This document shows, one piece after another, positions 6,257 through 11,343 of a stretch of 11,343 nt of DNA (the stretch's first letter is position 1; each line of letters begins with the position of its first letter). Made by a program: the position numbers and the translations under genes. Below the pieces are notes generated by a model, which made no database searches, was not told the origin of the DNA, and worked only from the letters and a program-made list of their open reading frames with translations. This DNA comes from UBA4661 sp002405405 (lineage in GTDB: Bacteria > Bacteroidota > Ignavibacteria > Kapaibacteriales > UBA4661), in contig DAIUAL010000103.1 of assembly GCA_036847245.1 (NCBI GenBank), positions 1-11,343 of the forward strand, read 5' to 3'.

Positions 6257-8200
6257 TTAACGAAGTCGCCGTGTTGATTGTGTACGACGTGACACTTCCG
6301 GTAAACGCGAACTATGGAGAACAGGAAGTGTTTCAAATTCGTTATTAATGGTATCTCCAAGCGTAAACTGCTCAACAAGACCGCGCATTTCATTGACTTC
6401 GGAAGAAGTTTGAACACTATTTTCTGCGATCTGCTCGAAGTTATTCATATTATCATTCGTTACTTGAGCAATTGAGTGAATATTACGGCTAATATCTTCT
6501 GCTGTCGCTGATTGTTCTTCAGCAGCGGCTGCAACCTGCATAATCATATCGCCTACATTCCGAATACTACTTACGATAGTCGAGAGAGCAGTACCGGCAT
6601 TTTCTGCAAGAGTAATACCTTGCCGTACTTCTTCTGCACCTGTTTGCGAAGATTTCACAGCAACTTCAGTATCTGTTTGAATTTGACGAATGGTTTTGCT
6701 GATCTCTTTTGTTGCTTTTTGTGTGCGTTCTGCAAGTTTACGAACTTCATCAGCAACAACTGCAAAGCCACGACCAGCTTCACCGGCACGAGCTGCTTCA
6801 ATGGCAGCATTGAGAGCGAGGAGGTTAGTTTGGTCTGCAATTTCTTCAATTACGAGAACAATTTCACCTATTTCTGCAGATGATGCACCTAACTTATTAA
6901 TCATCTCCGCTTGTTGGCGTGACATAGCTGCAATACGTTTCATGCCATCAATTGTCTGTGTTACGGCAAGACTTCCATTTTGTGCTATTGATACTGTGTC
7001 GCCAGCAAGCTTTGTTGTTTCGGTAATTTTTTGTGCAGTGTCTGCAATAGTTGCGGTCATTTCCTCTACCGCGGCAGCAACATCATCGGTACGGCGACTT
7101 TGATCTTTACCGCGCTGTGCCATTTCCATTGTTGCCGAGGAGATGCGCTCGAAAGATTCAGCAATGTGTAATGTTGTGGAATGAATACTCGCAATAATTT
7201 CTCGTAGGGAAATCGTTGTTTCATTGAGTGTGTTGACAAGTGCACCAACGGCATCATCACGTTCTGCTTCGATGCTCTGGCTTAAGTCATGTTGATTGAT
7301 GGCTTGAAGCACAATACTGATACGTTCAACTTGTCGTTCTAGATATTCATGTTCATCACGTGCACGAGAAGCAGCAAGTTCGATTTCTCCTTTTTGTATT
7401 TCTGCGGCTTGCATCAGTCGGTCAGTTTCATCTTTTGATTGTTGAAGTTTATCGACCATAGAATTAAAAGCAATTCCCAATGCACCAACTTCATCAATGG
7501 TCGTTACACGTACACGCTGACTCAAATCACCTTCACTTACTTTGTGTGCTGCTCTACCAAGAAGAACAACTGGCTGCATCAAGCGGGAAACAAAAAGATA
7601 AAGAATGATTGCTGAAAGAATACCCATAACAACACCAATTGCCGTGAGTGTCAATTGACCACGACTTACGGCATTTTGCATACTGCGTAGACTAATGCCA
7701 ACGATGACTTCACCGATTTTTTCTTTGCCTGCATTATAGACAGGCATGACAGCTACTTCAGCTGAGCCAAAGATTTTTGCATCACCGGATTTTTCACTAG
7801 AAGTAAGGGTGCGCGCACCTTCAGGTGCTTTCGCAAAGTTCTGAGTATAAACCGTATCGCCGGATTTGCCTTTAACTATCAAGAATTCAAATCCTGATAG
7901 AAGTGCCAAACCCTCTGTACTTCTTGCTAAAGCATCGCGATCAACACTTCCCATCATAGCGGCAAAATCAAGGGTTGGAATAACGGATGTTGAGGTAAGT
8001 GTAGCAACTGCCAAAGCATTTTCTCGCATTAACCCTTCTCCGGAGCTATTCTGCTGAACAGAAGAACTGACGATATCTACAACAGTTAGCAGAAATGCAA
8101 CACCAATGCCGAGAGCGGTTATTTGTAGCGCAATAGAAGAGCGGATTTTTTGCAACATACGAGTGAGTAAATGAATGTGGGAAGAATGAAAAATGCACAT
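6257..8200 (-). CDS. Transmembrane methyl-accepting chemotaxis protein with extracytoplasmic sensor and HAMP
   Basis: A 647-residue chemoreceptor that would bind a ligand or partner outside the membrane and control CheA through CheW. The first membrane helix is at about residues 22-46, an extracytoplasmic domain at 47-182, and the second helix at 183-205 (LTAIGVVMGILSAIILYLFV). HAMP is at 206-258 (MQPVVLLGRAAHKVSEGDLSQRV ... DEVGALGIAFNSM). A coiled coil with a second HAMP-like stretch follows (about 292-340, NQHDLSQSIEAERDDAVGALV). The signalling domain contains the invariant hairpin tip at 452-492 (IEEIADQTNLLALNAAIEAA, then RAGEAGRGFAVVADEVRKLA) and methylation-type EE sites (AAVEEM, AAAEEQ). 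The C-terminus is Arg/Ser-rich and has no NWETF-like CheR/CheB tether. The ATG at 8158 (residue 15) starts directly before the basic membrane-entry segment and may be the true start; neither has a clear RBS. It follows the YfiR-like gene by 105 nt, and a strong terminator follows it. Confidence 0.95.
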   Translation of the reverse strand: MCIFHSSHIHLLTRMLQKIRSSIALQITALGIGVAFLLTVVDIVSSSVQQNSSGEGLMRENALAVATLTSTSVIPTLDFAAMMGSVDRDALARSTEGLALLSGFEFLIVKGKSGDTVYTQNFAKAPEGARTLTSSEKSGDAKIFGSAEVAVMPVYNAGKEKIGEVIVGISLRSMQNAVSRGQLTLTAIGVVMGILSAIILYLFVSRLMQPVVLLGRAAHKVSEGDLSQRVRVTTIDEVGALGIAFNSMVDKLQQSKDETDRLMQAAEIQKGEIELAASRARDEHEYLERQVERISIVLQAINQHDLSQSIEAERDDAVGALVNTLNETTISLREIIASIHSTTLHIAESFERISSATMEMAQRGKDQSRRTDDVAAAVEEMTATIADTAQKITETTKLAGDTVSIAQNGSLAVTQTIDGMKRIAAMSRQQAEMINKLGASSAEIGEIVLVIEEIADQTNLLALNAAIEAARAGEAGRGFAVVADEVRKLAERTQKATKEISKTIRQIQTDTEVAVKSSQTGAEEVRQGITLAENAGTALSTIVSSIRNVGDMIMQVAAAAEEQSATAEDISRNIHSIAQVTNDNMNNFEQIAENSVQTSSEVNEMRGLVEQFTLGDTINNEFETLPVLHSSRLPEVSRRTQSTRRLR

Positions 8201-8212
8201 CGATGATTGCCA

Positions 8213-8242
8213 CAGTAGTGAAAGGGAGTACCAACACTACTG
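8213..8242 (-). promoter_or_regulatory. Hairpin in the leader of the chemoreceptor gene
   Basis: CAGTAGTG (8213-8220) and CACTACTG (8235-8242) form a perfect 8-bp stem with a 14-nt loop, 13 nt upstream of the ATG at 8200 (55 nt before the ATG at 8158). There is no T tract after it in either direction, so it is not a terminator. It may be an operator, an RNA-processing site or a translational control element between the YfiR-like gene and the chemoreceptor gene. Confidence 0.4.
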
Positions 8243-8277
8243 AGTCATAACAATATCTGCTTAAGACAAGAAAGAAA

Positions 8278-8296
8278 CAACGATTTTTTCTCGTTG
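8278..8296 (-). terminator. Weak terminator-like hairpin after the YfiR-like gene
   Basis: CAACGA (8278-8283) pairs with TCGTTG (8291-8296) across a 7-nt loop. Read on the minus strand, it begins 10 nt after the stop of the YfiR-like gene and is followed by the T-rich TTTCTTTCTTGTC. With only six pairs it would be leaky, which could set the expression ratio between the small periplasmic protein and the chemoreceptor. Confidence 0.35.
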
Positions 8297-8305
8297 ATCT
8301 GATAT

Positions 8306-8815
8306 TTATTTCTTTTTCGCTACGCGCATGAGGTCAGGTGACACCTCGACGCGCTCATTCTTGATTTGATCTGAATTAAACATGACTTGGATTTTGTCAC
8401 CACTCGCCACAATTCCAATGGAGGCATTTCCACTATCAAAGAATTTATTTACTCCTGTAACAGTGAGTGCGCCAAGTTTTCCTGCTAGTCGTGCCGCATC
8501 TGTTGATTTTGCACCTGGTGCCATATAGACAACATTGGCATCTGAAACTGATCCTACATTCTTTGTTGCAAAAGCATCCATTTTGTTGCTTTTGAGTGCT
8601 GCGACAAAATCATCGGCTTCGTCAAATTCATCGCCATGGATCACAGCAACTTTGATAGCTTTCCCTTGTAAGCTTTTCACATACTCAAAAATTTTGGACA
8701 TCCATTTCGCTTGTACAAAGACAGGTACCGCCATTTCTTGTGCCCGAAGAGATATGGAGTTTGCACACAACAGAGTTATGATGAAACAAGCGGAGTATAG
8801 GAAACGTTTTTTCAT
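8306..8815 (-). CDS. Secreted YfiR-like (DUF4154) periplasmic protein
   Basis: A 169-residue exported protein. A signal peptide is evident (MKKRF, hydrophobic core LYSACFIITLLCANSISL, cleavage near RAQ at 24-26). The mature domain starts PVFVQAKWMSKIFEYV (31-46), followed by alternating strands and helices (AIKVAVIHGDEFDEADDF; NVVYMAPGA at 95-102). It ends with IQVMFNSDQIKNERVEVSPDLMRVA (142-166), which resembles the YfiR-family closing pattern of an Asn after a strand, then a helix ending in a Leu/Met-rich LLxLA-like motif. YfiR proteins repress a partner membrane enzyme (YfiN diguanylate cyclase) from the periplasm. Here the co-directional neighbour is a chemoreceptor. The mature part has no cysteine, so the disulfide redox sensing described for Pseudomonas YfiR cannot apply. 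I chose ATG 8815; the frame opens further up at a TTG (8884) that would precede the signal peptide with 23 extra residues. Family assignment is by pattern, moderately sure. Confidence 0.72.
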   Translation of the reverse strand: MKKRFLYSACFIITLLCANSISLRAQEMAVPVFVQAKWMSKIFEYVKSLQGKAIKVAVIHGDEFDEADDFVAALKSNKMDAFATKNVGSVSDANVVYMAPGAKSTDAARLAGKLGALTVTGVNKFFDSGNASIGIVASGDKIQVMFNSDQIKNERVEVSPDLMRVAKKK

Positions 8816-9239
8816 AACGCGATTAAAAAAATGAAAAGGAAGATTCTCAACTTTTTGCTGAACCGTAAACTGTGGGACTTTCAATAATATGCACGAACTT
8901 ATAATACTGTGCTTAGTAATGCTACACTTTAATGTAATTGGAGATAATCACACTGTATCCCGTGTACAGAAAGTAATACCGAAGAACAACGCTCCTATTT
9001 TATCTAATGTGTATAGAAACTTTTGCATGATACTCACCAACGCACGCGTATTGTTTCTTTTTAATTCTTAATAACGCTCATTAAAATAACAAAATTGCAA
9101 TAATTGTTGTACTGAGGAAACAGTTTTTTGTGAAAAGACTTTATTTATCAGATCGTAGCTGCGGAAATGAAACGACTTTTCTCGGTCCTAGCGTGCTATA
9201 TCCAAAAGAAGTTTGACGACTAAAAGAGACCCGAAGGGA
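8816..9239. other. Gene-poor stretch upstream of the YfiR-like gene
   Basis: This AT-rich region must hold the promoter of the minus-strand YfiR-like/chemoreceptor unit, but I see no convincing -35/-10 or Bacteroidota-type pair. A 60-codon plus-strand frame (8889-9071) has no RBS and no protein-like pattern and is not called. On the minus strand, the last part next to the gap (9141-9239) is open for 32 codons and ends in TAA; it may be the 3' end of a gene lost in the gap. Confidence 0.5.
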
Positions 9240-9249
9240 NNNNNNNNNN
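9240..9249. other. Assembly gap of ten Ns
   Basis: Ten undetermined bases join two contigs. The number is probably a placeholder, so the true distance and content are unknown. The kinase gene on the right ends abnormally only a few bases away. Confidence 0.97.
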
Positions 9250-9261
9250 ACGTACCAATAG

Positions 9262-11343
9262 TTAACTATACAAAAAAACAATGACCCCAAAAACCACCCC
9301 GAACCGAAAGCTCATAGCAGTAGATAGTCGAAGATAGTACAAGTAATATTTAATATGCTCATTATTAATAGTTGAAAGATTTTCTGTCTGAATTTCATCG
9401 TAGATATCTTCTACATGAATTGAGCCATTCATGCGTTCGACATACTCCTTGACAATCGACAGACCAAGTCCGGTTGAAGACTCGTCGCCTGTTGGTTTTG
9501 CACTGAGGCGTGCGAATTTACCGTATAAGTATTTTCGATCATCTTGCGTGAAGCCCGGTCCTTCGTCTCGTATTGAGAGAACAAAAAATCTAGGGCTGGA
9601 ATCTTTATGTAACGCGATACTGATCGTTCTGCCGGGAGGAGTATATTTGACCGCATTCGAAAGAAGATTATCAGCAATTTGAATAAAAGCAGTTGAATCA
9701 ACCAAACCGTACAGCGATGAGTCAATACTTGTATATAATGTTATACTTTTTTGTCGTGATTTATTTATGTAGTCTCTAATTACAGCTTCAAGCAGTGAAT
9801 GAAGGGCATGACTACGAATATCGAAATTGTTATAGCCTTGTTCGATTAAGTTGATATTTAAAAGATTACGTACTAATGCTGTCATTCGAGCAGTTGTGTT
9901 GGCAATGTCATGAATAATCTTTTGTCGTTTCTGCTCCGGCATGGTAGTATGTGCCATCTCAAGCATTTCTACAGAGAGTGAAATTGATGCGAGAGGATTT
10001 TTGAGATCATGAATGACAACGCCGAAGAAAGCATTTTTTTCACTATCAACTTCCACCAAGCGCTGATTTTGTCGTACTAATTGTTGATTGATATGATGAA
10101 TTTCTGCGGACTGCTCTTGGATTTCTAGTGTGCGTTGCTGTACCAACTCTTCGAGGAGAATATTGCGTGCTTTTATACGCCATATACGCCAGCGATATAT
10201 GAGGAACAATCCCGTCACAAAAAGTATAACAATGCTCGTAATGAACCACCATGTTGTGTAAAACTGTTCTGAAATAATAATAATGCAGTACGACTCCGCA
10301 TATTCCAAAGGTGCTCCTTCAAAGTATGATTGAAGTCGAAATTTATATCGAGTACCATAAGGTAAGTTGGTATAGTATACAGTACGTCGATTGCTGACTT
10401 CAATCCAATCATTGTCAAAGCCTTCGAGTTTGTATCGAAAACGAAGTCGAGTCTGTTGCCTATACTCAGGAAGAGTAAAGTTAATTTCAATTTTGCGGGT
10501 AGAATAGGGCAAAATAATTTCTGATTTTCCTTCTACACTAAATGATGCTATAGCAGAATCATGATTGGTCTGCACTCGCTTGAGATATAGTGAAGTGTCT
10601 GATGTGGTAACGAATTCAATAATTGGTGATGCGGAGTGCATCGTCGGCATTGTGATCATCGGAATAGTATACGATGCTCCTAAAATTGTTGGATACCATA
10701 GAGAACCATCTTTCGCTAGACAAACCGATGGTTGAGCACCGCCATTAGTTTCTGCATTTTTTAGCCCATCACTTTTTTTGAAGTGAGCATATTGTATCCG
10801 ATAGTATGGTTTTAAACGTACCGAATCAAATTCATATGCAGGTATTCTATAGACACCTTTAAAGCCACTTGTCCAAATATTTCCTTTGCCGTCTTCAATA
10901 ATACTATAGATGTCATCATCAAAAAGACCTTGAGTAGTATTCACATAAAAAACTTTTTGATGCTCAATAAAGCCGATTCCCCTTGAAAAACCAAACCATA
11001 CACGACCTTTACCATTGGGATGCACCGTTAGTACAGGGTATGGAATGCCCGTCTTTCGAGTGAGATATTCCAAAGAATATGAAGCAAGAAGAGAGTCGCC
11101 ACGTACAGCAATTAAGAGATTATTAGCAGAACCAATCCAGAGATTACCTGTGCTGGTATCTTTTTTCATTGACCAGATTCGACCAAGCCCTGGTGCAGAG
11201 AATGGGGCAGTGTGAAAGAGTCCATTTTTTCGATAGCATAGCCCCAATGCAGTGCCAACCCATAAACGTGAAGAACCATCTTCTGCAATTACACGCACAC
11301 TGTTGCTTGGTAGACCATCGTTAGTTGAATAATGAGTTTTTGT
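9262..11343 (-). CDS. Two-component-regulator-propeller sensor histidine kinase, 5' partial, aberrant C-terminus
   Basis: A membrane histidine kinase running off the right edge; 693 codons are visible. The GTG at 11298 is not the start: the frame stays open to the edge and reads YSTNDGLPSNSVRVIAEDGS, a regular propeller-repeat motif. Further propeller blades follow (GNLWIGSANNLL, GRVWFGFSRGIGF, IIEDGKGNIWTSGFKGVY, LAKDGSLWYP), then a Y_Y_Y domain (about fragment residues 272-350: LRFRYKLEGFDNDWIEV, YTNLPYGTRYKFRLQS). A membrane helix is at 363-384 and a coiled coil with EQSAEIHHINQQL at about 395-435. In the HisKA domain the phosphorylatable His is residue 445 in FGVVIHDLKNPLASIS (base about 10010). 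The HATPase has an N box DNLLSNAVKY, G1 DEGPG and G2 STGLGLSIV. No receiver or AraC domain is attached, unlike many hybrid kinases of this architecture. After SIHVEDIYDE the expected GTxFxVxxP ending is absent and replaced by about 44 AT-rich-coded residues with a hydrophobic end. Confidence 0.93.
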   Translation of the reverse strand, partial: TKTHYSTNDGLPSNSVRVIAEDGSSRLWVGTALGLCYRKNGLFHTAPFSAPGLGRIWSMKKDTSTGNLWIGSANNLLIAVRGDSLLASYSLEYLTRKTGIPYPVLTVHPNGKGRVWFGFSRGIGFIEHQKVFYVNTTQGLFDDDIYSIIEDGKGNIWTSGFKGVYRIPAYEFDSVRLKPYYRIQYAHFKKSDGLKNAETNGGAQPSVCLAKDGSLWYPTILGASYTIPMITMPTMHSASPIIEFVTTSDTSLYLKRVQTNHDSAIASFSVEGKSEIILPYSTRKIEINFTLPEYRQQTRLRFRYKLEGFDNDWIEVSNRRTVYYTNLPYGTRYKFRLQSYFEGAPLEYAESYCIIIISEQFYTTWWFITSIVILFVTGLFLIYRWRIWRIKARNILLEELVQQRTLEIQEQSAEIHHINQQLVRQNQRLVEVDSEKNAFFGVVIHDLKNPLASISLSVEMLEMAHTTMPEQKRQKIIHDIANTTARMTALVRNLLNINLIEQGYNNFDIRSHALHSLLEAVIRDYINKSRQKSITLYTSIDSSLYGLVDSTAFIQIADNLLSNAVKYTPPGRTISIALHKDSSPRFFVLSIRDEGPGFTQDDRKYLYGKFARLSAKPTGDESSTGLGLSIVKEYVERMNGSIHVEDIYDEIQTENLSTINNEHIKYYLYYLRLSTAMSFRFGVVFGVIVFLYS

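Noticed and set aside
6512..7103. Two plus-strand open frames of 123 and 137 codons opposite the chemoreceptor gene
   Set aside because: They are antisense shadows of the coiled-coil signalling domain. They have no RBS and repetitive Ser/Ala/Cys composition, and the minus strand holds a complete, motif-bearing protein.
8201..8305. Possible cyclic-di-GMP or other riboswitch before the chemoreceptor
   Set aside because: I searched by eye for the GEMM-type core and other known aptamer motifs and found none; only simple hairpins are visible.
8816..8884. TTG start extending the YfiR-like protein by 23 residues
   Set aside because: The ATG at 8815 opens directly into a textbook signal peptide (MKKRF and a hydrophobic core).
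8889..9071. 60-codon plus-strand open frame in the gene-poor stretch
   Set aside because: No Shine-Dalgarno sequence, no domain and no signal pattern; its length is easily reached by chance in AT-rich DNA.
9270..9310. G-rich minus-strand stretch that might form a G-quadruplex
   Set aside because: Its G runs are uneven, with only two of four bases and the rest shorter, and it lies next to an assembly gap where the sequence is least reliable.
1..11343. CRISPR arrays, tRNA or rRNA genes, complete insertion sequences
   Set aside because: No regularly spaced repeats, cloverleaf-like or rRNA segments, and no transposase or integrase frames were found on either strand.

Overview
The window is 11.3 kb of moderately AT-rich bacterial DNA, most likely from the Bacteroidota/Chlorobiota-Ignavibacteriota (FCB) lineage. 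That placement is an inference. It rests on a sensor kinase with a two-component-regulator propeller and Y_Y_Y domain, tandem multi-domain SurA/PpiC-type foldases, a small outer-membrane barrel ending in Phe, and weak or absent Shine-Dalgarno sequences before many starts. No taxonomic marker gene is present. A run of ten Ns at 9240-9249 shows this is a scaffold from a draft or metagenomic assembly.

Layout. Plus strand, 1-2611: the 3' part of an ECF sigma factor gene, a signal-peptide outer-membrane beta-barrel gene, engB (ribosome-assembly GTPase) and a TrmO-type tRNA methyltransferase gene, all closely spaced and probably co-transcribed. The TrmO frame is interrupted by an in-frame TAG; its C-terminal domain stays open downstream in the same frame. 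Minus strand, 6037-2617: two consecutive periplasmic peptidyl-prolyl isomerase genes of the SurA/PpiC type. The first has three rotamase-like domains and an in-frame TAA that cuts off the third; the second is intact. The plus and minus operons converge with 5 nt between reading frames, and a strong hairpin at 2530-2568 probably ends both. Minus strand, 8815-6257: a small secreted YfiR-like (DUF4154) protein followed by a transmembrane methyl-accepting chemotaxis protein that ends in a clear intrinsic terminator. Minus strand, 11343-9262: a large propeller-type hybrid-like histidine kinase without a receiver domain. It is 5' truncated by the window edge and has an abnormal C-terminal tail next to the assembly gap.

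How the genes fit together. Most of the window deals with the cell envelope and its sensing: an ECF sigma factor beside an outer-membrane protein, two chaperone/isomerases for outer-membrane protein folding, and two envelope-spanning sensors. The most distinctive unit is the YfiR-like/MCP pair. YfiR normally represses a membrane diguanylate cyclase (YfiN) from the periplasm; here a YfiR-like protein without cysteines precedes a chemoreceptor, suggesting a periplasmic input module wired to chemotaxis-type signalling. The other notable observation is two premature in-frame stop codons, TAG in trmO and TAA in the first isomerase, about 2 kb apart, each followed by a long intact reading frame of the same protein family.
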